Under the pieces are notes generated by a model. It was not told the origin of the DNA. It ran no database searches and was given only the letters and a program-made list of their open reading frames with translations. Made by a program: the position numbers and the translations under genes. Below, in pieces: positions 6,679 to 12,835 of a stretch of 12,835 bases of DNA (the first letter of the stretch is position 1; each line of letters opens with the position of its first letter). This stretch comes from SAR202 cluster bacterium Io17-Chloro-G7 (GTDB lineage: Bacteria; Chloroflexota; Dehalococcoidia; UBA3495), in assembly GCA_002817055.1 (NCBI GenBank), contig MUCU01000048.1:1-12835 (forward strand). The letters are read 5' to 3'.

Positions 6679-7251
6679 ATGACGCAAACAGCGACTTATA
6701 CGGTGGAAGCTTTCGTTGAGGATGTAAAACGGATATTTGCTTCCACCAAAGATCCCTTGGCTCAAGCCCAAGGAGCGGCCAATCACTTGAAAGAATTGTT
6801 GGCGGTGCCGGGTTGGTTGGAAGAGAAGCTTAGCCTGCCTGAAGAAGGCGGGTTTGGCCGCTTCGATCTTCATCTTGATGAAGAACATGGACTTCCTGGA
6901 CCGGGGTTCTGGCTGATGTGCTCCGTCCAGAAGGAAGGTCAAGAAAGCCCGGTACACGACCATGGAGTGGCCTGGGTGGTTTACGGCGTGTACAGCGGAG
7001 CCATCGAGCAGTCCAAATGGCGGTGGTTTTACAAGGGAGAAGGGGTTGAATCCACCCAAATCAAAAGGTTTGGCAGTTTTGTCCAGAAAGACGGCTCAAC
7101 AGCGTTCTTCCTGCCTGGGGAAATTCACAAGACGCTAAACGTCGCCGGAGGACGGTCCGTGGTGGTGCGCCTGGAGTCTCAGAAACTGGACCGGGTGACC
7201 AGATACCAATACGACCCGAAAGACAACTCCGTCAAAGTGATGGACCGGTAG
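6679..7251 (+). CDS. Cupin-fold protein with a three-histidine metal site (cysteine dioxygenase-like)
   Basis: A 190-residue protein whose centre reads S-P-V-H-D-H-G (90-96), giving H93 and H95, followed by a glycine-rich strand, with H150 in F-L-P-G-E-I-H. Three histidines in this spacing recall cysteine dioxygenase (H86, H88, H140 in the human enzyme) rather than the four-ligand cupins: the residues 4 and 5 after the second histidine are W and V, where most cupins have Glu and cysteine dioxygenase has the cross-linked Cys. Iron-dependent dioxygenation of a small thiol or related compound is therefore possible but unproven. The N-terminal 60 residues look helical with no signal peptide. The ATG at 6679 has GGGAGG (6667-6672) at 6 bases. 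It appears to be its own transcription unit, between two candidate terminators. Confidence 0.75.
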   Translation: MTQTATYTVEAFVEDVKRIFASTKDPLAQAQGAANHLKELLAVPGWLEEKLSLPEEGGFGRFDLHLDEEHGLPGPGFWLMCSVQKEGQESPVHDHGVAWVVYGVYSGAIEQSKWRWFYKGEGVESTQIKRFGSFVQKDGSTAFFLPGEIHKTLNVAGGRSVVVRLESQKLDRVTRYQYDPKDNSVKVMDR

Positions 7252-7474
7252 CCCACGCTTGGAGTGCCCCGACCTGGCGAAGTCCCTCAGGTCAGTTACC
7301 CAGTAAACAAAAAAATAGCCCGCCGTAAAATGAGGGGTAGTTTTTTTGACCAACAACCCAGTCGAGCTAATGAATTTACCATCGCCGTAATCCCTCATTA
7401 GAGGGATGCTTTGCGTCCAGTCAGGCTGATATCCTGAATTCCAGGACAGTTAACAGCGAGGAGGAGGTGGAATC
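7252..7474. other. Gap between the cupin gene and the broken small ORF
   Basis: No gene is visible. It contains the A/T-flanked hairpin at 7309-7347, a perfect stem ATCCCTC-ATTA-GAGGGAT (7390-7407), and a small stem TCCTG-AATTC-CAGGA (7432-7446), then a very strong ribosome binding site GGAGGAGGTGG before the ATG at 7475. No convincing -10/-35 pair was found for the ORF that follows. Confidence 0.5.
7309..7347 (+). terminator. Candidate terminator after the cupin gene
   Basis: AAAAAAATAGCCC (7309-7321) and GGGTAGTTTTTTT (7335-7347) pair over 13 positions with two G/T wobbles and one mismatch around a 13-base loop, ending in seven Ts. The A-run on the other side means it could act in both directions. 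The GC core is short, so strength is uncertain. Confidence 0.4.
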
Positions 7475-7672
7475 ATGACTAAGGATTTGCCGATTTCCTT
7501 CAATCCTGTTGTCCAAAATGACGAGGCATTAGACTAGAGCATTAGACAGGATGTTACGGATTGGGTGCTAGCAAAGTCGGGCGCAAATACTCTCCGTATC
7601 GACTTTGAAGATATGAACTGGTGGCTCCATTTCGTGATTGACGGGAAAGCCAGGCATCTCATGAACATCTAG
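7475..7672 (+). pseudogene. Small unrecognised ORF interrupted by an in-frame TAG at codon 21
   Basis: An ATG with an excellent GGAGG-type ribosome binding site 7 bases upstream opens a frame that meets TAG at 7535-7537 after 20 codons. The same frame then continues for 44 protein-like codons, including W-V-L, L-R-I-D-F and N-W-W-L-H-F-V-I-D-G, to a second TAG at 7670-7672. Without the internal stop it would be a 65-residue protein; a CAG-to-TAG change would explain it. The 9-base repeat GCATTAGAC flanks the stop (7526-7534 and 7539-7547), but deleting the 13-base repeat unit does not restore a longer frame, so slippage alone is not the cause. I do not recognise a family. Alternatives are stop-codon read-through or a sequencing error; pyrrolysine use is unlikely without its genes. 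Confidence 0.5.
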
Positions 7673-7681
7673 TACTGGACA

Positions 7682-7747
7682 CCGCAGTTTCTTTGCTGCG
7701 GAGGGGGTCAAGAAAATATCGCCGCAGGACGCTTTTCTCTTGACCCC
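7682..7747. repeat. Double hairpin in a convergent gap (REP-like)
   Basis: Two structures lie side by side: CCGCAG (7682-7687) with CTGCGG (7696-7701), 8-base loop, and GGGGTCAAGA (7704-7713) with TCTTGACCCC (7738-7747), a perfect 10-bp stem with a 24-base loop. They sit between a plus-strand ORF and the minus-strand oxidoreductase, where a two-way terminator would be useful. The style suggests a dispersed repeat family, which this window alone cannot prove. The rest of 7673-7853 shows no gene. Confidence 0.65.
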
Positions 7748-7853
7748 GAACGACTCTGGTATGCTGGTCGGTTTAAGCTAACCCCCACCATGGCAAACAT
7801 CTCCCGCCGAGCCCCATGACCTGACCTCTGTCAACCCGTGAACCGATGCTCAC

Positions 7854-8903
7854 CTAATTAAACTTGGGCATCACCTCTTTCCCGAAAAGCTCCATGGACC
7901 GCATCACTTGTGCGTGGTCCATCGTGCCAAAGGACATGGCCGCTCCGAAATACCCGATGCCGTGGTCTTTCTCTAGCGTGCTTATCCACTGGACGCATTG
8001 GTCCGGCGTGCCGAAGTAAGTGTTGTTCTCCAACTCCCACTCGTAGGTGGGTGGAGCCTCTGGGCGCACCTGCCGCCAGTGGTCCAAGTCCATGTTGATT
8101 TCATCGCCTTGGGTCAGGGTTTTGCGGTAGGTGCTCATATCCCGCACCCAGGTTATCGCCTCCCTTGGGTATTCCTTTGCTTCTTTCTCATCGTCTGCCA
8201 AGTGGACAAACCGGAAGTAGGGCATGCGGTCCAAGTGAGGGGTTTTCCCAGCGGCGGCGCACCTCTCGGCGTACAGGCTAAACAAGCCCAGGTTATCCAC
8301 TTCCGGGGTGAAAAAGCTGGTGATGATGGGAAGATCGCGGGAGACCGCAACGTCGATGCTGGCTGCGGTGCGGGACACCGCCAGATAAACCGGGGGATGG
8401 GGTTGCTGCACGGGTGTGGGGGCTATCGTCAGGCCATCCACATGGTAGTATTCCCCGTGGTAGCTAAAATCGTTGGTGGTCCAGAGCCCCAGAATAATAT
8501 CTAAGACTTCCTGGAATCGTTGGTTTCGGGACTCGAAGTCGATCTTGAAGTTCCCGTACTCGTAATCCGCCGACCCTCGGCCAACCCCAAAATCCAACCT
8601 GCCTTCGCTTAACAAGTCCAGCATGGCGCTCTCTTCAGCCAGGAATATGGGGTTGTAGAAAGGCAAAACGCTTACACCACCGCCGATACGGATTTTCTTG
8701 GTCTTGGCGGCCACGTGGGTGAGAATGGGCATCAACGAAGGGAAAATGCCGTACCTGCTGGAGTGATGCTCGGCAATCCACACCGAATCAAAGCCCAGTT
8801 CCTCTGCGTATTGGATCTGTTCCAATGCCTCCCCGTAGATTCGACTTTGGGCGCTGGCCTCTTTGTCAGGCCAACAAGCAAGTACAAATAGCGCGAACTT
8901 CAT
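7854..8903 (-). CDS. LLM-class flavin-dependent oxidoreductase (luciferase-like)
   Basis: A 349-residue TIM-barrel protein of the bacterial luciferase-like monooxygenase family (PF00296). Family markers are M-K-F-A-L-F at the first strand, I-A-E-H-H (43-47), the strand G-G-G-V-S-V-L-P-F-Y-N-P (74-85), and G-R-L-D-F-G-V-G-R-G (101-110). These proteins use FMNH2 or F420 to oxidise small organic substrates; the E-H-H motif is common in the FMN-type, alkanal-like branch, but cofactor choice cannot be settled by eye. The substrate is unknown. I chose the ATG at 8903 because the conserved first strand begins there and AAGGAG lies 10 bases upstream; the open frame runs 23 codons further to 8972 with atypical sequence. 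It is monocistronic, preceded by a long gap. Confidence 0.92.
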   Translation of the reverse strand: MKFALFVLACWPDKEASAQSRIYGEALEQIQYAEELGFDSVWIAEHHSSRYGIFPSLMPILTHVAAKTKKIRIGGGVSVLPFYNPIFLAEESAMLDLLSEGRLDFGVGRGSADYEYGNFKIDFESRNQRFQEVLDIILGLWTTNDFSYHGEYYHVDGLTIAPTPVQQPHPPVYLAVSRTAASIDVAVSRDLPIITSFFTPEVDNLGLFSLYAERCAAAGKTPHLDRMPYFRFVHLADDEKEAKEYPREAITWVRDMSTYRKTLTQGDEINMDLDHWRQVRPEAPPTYEWELENNTYFGTPDQCVQWISTLEKDHGIGYFGAAMSFGTMDHAQVMRSMELFGKEVMPKFN

Positions 8904-9568
8904 CTGGACGAAACTCCTTTGGACGAAAAATCTCTTTGGGAATGCCGACCGGCCCAGAGTTGCCACCGGCATTGTTTGATGAGTGAATCAATGCGACCTG
9001 AGACATATCCGCATCAAACTTTCTAATTGGTAAGGGCCGGTGTCTAGGCGAATTCAGGCTCAAAACGCATTCTTGATTCGGTCTTGCCCGGAACGACGAT
9101 AATACTCTACCAGAGCCTGCGCCGGACCAACGAAATTCTGACTAGTACATGATCCAGTTATATTTGACTATCTATTCGATGCCCCCATCCTAACCTTCTC
9201 CCATTTCTGGGGAAGGGACTAATTCTCTCCCCCTTTACGGGGGAGAGTTAGAGTGGGGGTAAACTCGTATTCCTCAGTTTCATATAGAACTAGTACTAGG
9301 ACCGTATCCTGGCGAGTATATAGCAGGATGAACCGCGGGGGAATATGATTCCGGATATGGACACCTGCGCCAGGGCCAAGAAATCGAGATAGGTTATTTA
9401 TTATTTTCCCAAACAGTTCAAAGTCGGCGCCGTCGCCGAGCAGCGGTTTCCTGTATCCTTTGGCAAGTGTGGAAACCTGAAATTGTTGCCGTTGAAATTT
9501 CATATATTTGCCTTGATAGGCTAAATTGCTAAAAGCGCTACTCTGAAATCAGTACCGGAGGTTATACC
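8904..9568. other. Long divergent intergenic region without a supported gene
   Basis: This 665-bp stretch separates the minus-strand oxidoreductase from the plus-strand epimerase and should hold promoters for both. A 94-codon minus-strand frame (9219-9503) has only a weak ribosome binding site, and its last dozen residues are translated from the REP-like repeat, so I do not call it. No -35/-10 pair fits both hexamers well. A possible remnant of a decayed gene remains open. Confidence 0.45.
9181..9260. repeat. REP-like C-rich hairpin repeat
   Basis: An inner perfect stem CTCTCCCCC (9225-9233) / GGGGGAGAG (9239-9247) with a TTTAC loop is nested in imperfect outer arms: CCCCCATCCTAAC on the left and the complement of GTTAGAGTGGGGG on the right. 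Its minus-strand translation, T-L-T-L-P-R-K-G-G, is a typical spurious product of such repeats. It shares the CCCCCTTTACG core with the repeat at 1955-2049 but differs outside it. Confidence 0.7.
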
Positions 9569-10549
9569 ATGGCCACATTAGTCACCGGCGGCGCAGGCTT
9601 CGTGGGGGCAAGCATTGTAAAAGTACTGGCCAGGGCCGGGCATGACGTCATCTGTCACGACCTGAGCGGGCCGGACCAGTTGTTGACCGAATTTATCGGC
9701 GAGTATTCTCCGAAGGTGAGCTTCGCCCAAGGGGATATTCTGGACCGGGATGCGGTGGAACGATTGGGGGATGAACACCAGATAGATAAAATCGTCCATG
9801 CGGCGGTTTTTACGGTTAATCGGGTGGAATTGGAAAAGCAGCGGAGCCGGGACGTGATTGGAATTAACATTGAAGGGACGGCCAATCTGTTGGAACTAGC
9901 CCGAACGCAGCACGTTGGCAGGTTCATTTACGTTAGCTCCGGTGCGGTGTACGGCGCTGCCAGCCAACCCGACCAGACCCTTAATGAAGACGTTGCTGCG
10001 GTACCCATGAACCTTTACGGCATATCCAAGTACGCCAGCGAACTTTTGGCCCGGAGATACGGGCAATTGCACCAGTTTTCCACCGCCAGCGTCCGGCTTA
10101 GCACTCCCTACGGACCCATGGAGCGGGTGACCGGGCATCGGGACGTGATGTCTCCCTTCTACCATTGGACCGGGCAAGTGGTACGTGGCGAGACCATTCA
10201 CCCCGAATCTTTGGAACAGGGCCGTGATTACACCTACGTTGTAGACATCGCCGATGGGATCCGCGCTGTGCTTGATGCCACGGCGCTTCCTCACGACTTA
10301 TACAACATCACCGCGGGAATCTGGGTAACGTTTCAGGACATTTTGGACGAATTGACCGCGCTTTCTCCGTCCACCCGGATCGGGGACACGGTAAATGGCC
10401 AGAGTCAAATTCAAAATGCCGGTCCTGGGCGCAGGCCTTTGTCGGGACACCGGTTGCACCAAGACTTGAATTGGACTCCCAACTACGACCTTAACGCAGG
10501 TTTGGCCGAGTATCTTAAGTGGCGCAGAGATACCCCGTTTCTTGACTGA
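9569..10549 (+). CDS. NAD-dependent epimerase/dehydratase (extended SDR)
   Basis: A 326-residue extended short-chain dehydrogenase/reductase. The Rossmann motif G7-x-x-G10-x-x-G13 opens the protein, D31 at the end of the second strand favours NAD over NADP, and the catalytic set is visible: S123/S124 in Y-V-S-S-G-A-V-Y-G, then Y150 and K154 in Y-G-I-S-K. R-D-Y-T-Y-V-V-D-I-A-D-G near residue 222 is the usual substrate-domain signature of the family. Members act on nucleotide sugars or on sterol-like or aldehyde substrates; no glycan-pathway gene lies nearby, so the substrate is open. The ATG at 9569 has GGAGG (9557-9561) 7 bases upstream. It stands alone. Confidence 0.9.
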   Translation: MATLVTGGAGFVGASIVKVLARAGHDVICHDLSGPDQLLTEFIGEYSPKVSFAQGDILDRDAVERLGDEHQIDKIVHAAVFTVNRVELEKQRSRDVIGINIEGTANLLELARTQHVGRFIYVSSGAVYGAASQPDQTLNEDVAAVPMNLYGISKYASELLARRYGQLHQFSTASVRLSTPYGPMERVTGHRDVMSPFYHWTGQVVRGETIHPESLEQGRDYTYVVDIADGIRAVLDATALPHDLYNITAGIWVTFQDILDELTALSPSTRIGDTVNGQSQIQNAGPGRRPLSGHRLHQDLNWTPNYDLNAGLAEYLKWRRDTPFLD

Positions 10550-10819
10550 CGTATCGGACCTGACTGACCATAGCCAAATTCGTGGTATGTCCTTTGGCTC
10601 GGCTCTGTCCAGAGCTGTAGTACCACACGCCTGGTCACCCCTGGCAATCTGCCGTTCGCGGTGAGCCCTTCGGCACGGCTAAGGGCAGGCTCGTCGAACC
10701 ACATGATTAGCGTAAAGCCCCTTCGACTCGCTCAGGACGAGCGGAGAATCCACAGGCTTGCAGGCAAATAAATGGAAGTGCTCGCCACGCAATGAGAAAT
10801 CGCACCCGTGTTCGCAGGA
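10550..10819. other. Convergent gap holding repeat units only
   Basis: No gene is supported between the epimerase stop and the MmgE/PrpD stop. The first part holds only a small stem GCTCT-GTCC-AGAGC; the second part holds the repeat pair described at 10661-10755. The minus-strand frames here translate to L-S-R-A-E-G and A-R-P-E-R-V-E-G, recognisable as spurious products of a common dispersed repeat. Confidence 0.55.
10661..10755. repeat. Two related REP-like units (TTCG...GCTnAGG type)
   Basis: Two similar units stand about 53 bases apart: AGCCCTTCGGCACGGCTAAG near 10664 and AGCCCCTTCGACTCGCTCAG near 10717. Both match the style of the CCTTCGAC...GCTCAGGACGAGCGG repeat seen dispersed in many bacterial genomes. 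They lie between convergent genes, where such elements are usually found. Confidence 0.6.
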
Positions 10820-12217
10820 CTAGGGCACTAGTAGCCCAATGATCTCCTCGACCGTTGCCACGTCTTCCAGCCCGTCCACCAAGTCTACAAGTCTCTGCCG
10901 GTTTGCTGCTGGCAAATGCCCGGCCCCTGCTTCCCAACAATTTTGAAATTTGCTAAGGTGCTGCTCCCTAGTGAGGGGCTTATCCGGATGGCCCATCACT
11001 AGGTCCAGATTTAGTTCATGGACCGTGCCGTTTTTGAGCCGGACGCGCAGGTTTACCGGGACCATGGCGTTTTCATCCTGAATGTTCGGGTCTCGGGAAA
11101 CCCGGATGCGCCTCGCCAAATCGTGAACCGCCGGGTCGCGCAGTGTGTCTTCCCAAAAATCGGTAATGAATACGGTATTTCTGATCAATGCCGTGGCTAC
11201 CACGAAGGGAATGGACAGTTTGGCATACTGGGCCGACGGGGCGTGGTGGTCCAGAGGTCGGCCCACTAATCGCTGGACCAGCGGCGAAACAAAAGCCTCG
11301 CATTCCTCCACGTCTTCAGCGGTAAAACCATGGTTCTTTTGCAGTATTAGGGCAGCCTCGACTACCCCCTGGGTCAACCGGCCGGAGGGAAATGGCTTAT
11401 GGGCGACTTTTTCCACCTGCCAGACTTGGCCCAAGTTCGCCAGAACGTCATCAACTTCGTACTCGCCTTCAAATAGCCTAAAGTAGCCGTACCGCCCTTC
11501 TAGCACCCCCGCAGCTCCGATTATTCCCTCTGAGGCCAGGGAGATGGCCGTGACTGCGGCCCTTGCGTTGAAGCCGGTCTGCATGGAAATTACCATGGCC
11601 CCCTCGTGGTGGGGTTGTAGCGTGCCACAGATCTGGCTGTAAACGACTCCCATGGCGTTACCCAGGGTCCTTTCGTCCATGCCCGCGATCTTGCCCCCAG
11701 CAGCTGTTGCGCCAAAAGCGCCCGCAGTGCCCGGCCGAAAGAATGATAGAGGCGACCTGGAGGAGATTCCGATGGAGCAGGATACGTCCACGCCCAAGGC
11801 AACGGCGGTCAAAAGCTCCCGGCCGGTGACGCCCCCCTTGACCTCGGCCACCGCCAAAGCCACCGGCAGTGCGGTTGTGAAGGGATGTAGCACGGCTTTG
11901 TCGTGAACACAATCGTACTCCTGATTGTGCAGCATGAAGCTGTTCATCATAGCGGCGGATGGAGACGGTAGTTTATCCCCGGAGACTAGAACCGTGCTTT
12001 CCTGCTTGCCTCCCCACCCCTTAAACACCTCAAGTGTCTGGGGCACGCCGGGAGCCAAGGACCCGGCGATGATTACGCCAAACGAATCAAGGATGAAAGT
12101 CTTGGTTGCCTGCACGGCTTGAGGGGAAAGGTCTTCATAACGGCTCGCCAAGGTGTGGCGCACCAATGGGAGTATGGCATCGGGTTTATCTCCGGTATCC
12201 GGAACTCGGTTAGTCAT
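10820..12217 (-). CDS. MmgE/PrpD family protein
   Basis: A 465-residue member of the MmgE/PrpD family, which includes 2-methylcitrate dehydratase (propionate catabolism) and cis-aconitate decarboxylase. Family blocks seen are H-N-Q-E-Y-D-C-V-H-D (97-106) with H111 shortly after, R-P-G-T-A-G-A-F-G-A-T-A-A (161-173), and K-P-F-P-S-G (274-279). The first block differs slightly from the common D-D-x-H form. No prpB, prpC or acnD genes are nearby, so methylcitrate metabolism is not supported by context; many family members act on unknown acids. The ATG at 12217 has AGGAGG 8 bases upstream. It is transcribed alone, and the 185 bases upstream to the broken MFS gene contain no other gene. Confidence 0.9.
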   Translation of the reverse strand: MTNRVPDTGDKPDAILPLVRHTLASRYEDLSPQAVQATKTFILDSFGVIIAGSLAPGVPQTLEVFKGWGGKQESTVLVSGDKLPSPSAAMMNSFMLHNQEYDCVHDKAVLHPFTTALPVALAVAEVKGGVTGRELLTAVALGVDVSCSIGISSRSPLSFFRPGTAGAFGATAAGGKIAGMDERTLGNAMGVVYSQICGTLQPHHEGAMVISMQTGFNARAAVTAISLASEGIIGAAGVLEGRYGYFRLFEGEYEVDDVLANLGQVWQVEKVAHKPFPSGRLTQGVVEAALILQKNHGFTAEDVEECEAFVSPLVQRLVGRPLDHHAPSAQYAKLSIPFVVATALIRNTVFITDFWEDTLRDPAVHDLARRIRVSRDPNIQDENAMVPVNLRVRLKNGTVHELNLDLVMGHPDKPLTREQHLSKFQNCWEAGAGHLPAANRQRLVDLVDGLEDVATVEEIIGLLVP

Positions 12218-12402
12218 TGAGATGGCCTCCTATTCGGTGTCGCTTCATGTTATTCGCGTAAAAAAGATATGTCTGAAATTGCGTAGAGGACAGAAATTCG
12301 TCATTCTCGCGCAGGCATCTAGAAAGCGTCTCAGCCCGAATGTTTTTGACACCGCCCCTATGGAGGTAAAAATTATCGTCCCATCGGATAATCTAACACC
12401 AC

Positions 12403-12835
12403 TTAAGCCCGACGCAGCTTAGGCGTCAATATAGCCAAGATCACCATCATAACAATTTCCGCCGAGCCGACTATGTTGGCGGCCCAAGGCGCCCCCCAAA
12501 GCCCGGCCATGGCCCCTGCGCCCATGCTGCCAAAGCTAAATGCGTAGATTGCGAGCACCTGCAACCCCATAACACGGCCCCGAAATTCTGCCTTACCGAA
12601 ATTCTGGCTTAGCGGTTCTTAACAACAGCATGAGCATCAACACTTGAGTAGACGCGTGGGCCATTCCGGTTAAGGCTAAAATCCCCATGGGCAGGTAAAA
12701 ATTGTTGGAAGCAGCGAACAATAAAATGGTGACGTGCCAGAAAATCGCCACTGCTATAAGCAGTTTCCCGGCATTGCGGACGTTGGGGATCGATGCGCAA
12801 ATCGCAGACCCAATAAGAAACTATCTCAAAACAGC
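12403..12835 (-). pseudogene. C-terminal part of an MFS transporter gene, frameshifted
   Basis: The minus-strand translation is clearly the last four or five membrane segments of a major facilitator: hydrophobic helices, then E-F-R-G-R-V-M-G-L, the cytoplasmic loop typical of the EntS/MFS_3 group, then further helices and a final L-T-P-K-L-R-R-A. Reading is broken between L-R-T-A-K-P-E-F-R and G-R-V-M-G by an extra 16 bases, and removing them restores a continuous frame. A second lesion, an in-frame TAG (12821-12823), lies near the window edge. The gene runs off the window, so its start and substrate are unknown. Confidence 0.75.
12580..12606. repeat. 16-bp tandem duplication disrupting the MFS gene
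   Basis: CCGAAATTCTG occurs at 12580-12590 and again at 12596-12606, an offset of 16 bases. Since 16 is not a multiple of 3, the duplication shifts the frame and brings in a TAA just after R of K-P-E-F-R. Collapsing the copies yields K-P-E-F-R-G-R-V-M-G, an exact family motif, which makes this the likely cause of inactivation. Confidence 0.8.

Noticed and set aside
7526..7547. 13-base slippage duplication as the cause of the TAG in the small ORF
   Set aside because: Deleting one unit does not yield a longer open frame, whereas a single base change in the present frame does.
8904..8972. 23-codon N-terminal extension of the luciferase-like protein
   Set aside because: The family's first strand starts at the internal M-K-F, which has its own Shine-Dalgarno.
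9219..9503. 94-codon minus-strand frame in the long intergenic region
   Set aside because: Its C-terminus is encoded by a REP-like repeat, its ribosome site is weak, and no family is recognisable.
10820..12217. prpD as a gene symbol (2-methylcitrate dehydratase)
   Set aside because: No propionate-pathway genes are nearby, and the family is functionally broad.

Overview
This is a bacterial window with moderate GC, gene-dense, carrying single-gene or short-operon units of small-molecule enzymes separated by repeat-bearing gaps. The mix is a luciferase-like flavin oxidoreductase, a Ddn-type deazaflavin (F420) oxidoreductase, an ACMSD-like amidohydrolase, an amidase-signature enzyme, a MaoC hydratase and an MmgE/PrpD protein. 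Together with C-rich intergenic hairpins of the CCCCCTTTACGAAAGGGGG type, it resembles uncultured Chloroflexota (Dehalococcoidia / SAR202-like) metagenome contigs. That assignment is an inference from gene content and repeat style; the window holds no rRNA or other phylogenetic marker.

Layout. Bases 263-1857 (minus) hold a tight two-gene unit, an amidohydrolase followed by a DUF1326 protein whose ribosome binding site overlaps the amidohydrolase stop codon. A gap with a perfect 22-bp inverted repeat and a diverged half copy separates it from a bleomycin hydrolase/PepC-type cysteine aminopeptidase (2114-3487, minus). A divergent intergenic region then leads to a plus-strand run: Ddn-like oxidoreductase (3761-4186), amidase (4263-5702), MaoC-like hydratase (5810-6280) and a possible 42-codon ORF (6388-6516) ending at a plausible intrinsic terminator (6525-6562). 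A three-histidine cupin protein follows (6679-7251), then a small unrecognised ORF broken by an in-frame TAG (7475-7672) and a double-hairpin repeat. A luciferase-like oxidoreductase lies on the minus strand (7854-8903). After a 665-bp gap with a REP-like repeat come an NAD-dependent epimerase/dehydratase (9569-10549, plus), another REP-like pair, and an MmgE/PrpD gene (10820-12217, minus). The right edge holds the C-terminal part of an MFS transporter gene (12403-12835, minus), disabled by a 16-bp tandem duplication and an in-frame TAG.

How the genes may work together. Most encoded enzymes hydrolyse, hydrate, oxidise or reduce small organic molecules, which fits a scavenging or catabolic accessory region. 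No single pathway can be assembled with confidence. The strongest functional links are amidohydrolase-DUF1326 (overlapping signals) and the co-oriented oxidoreductase-amidase-hydratase run. I did not find a defence system, CRISPR array, RNA gene or intact mobile element. The least expected items are two broken genes, one amber-interrupted and one with a datable tandem-duplication scar, and several distinct families of intergenic hairpin repeat.
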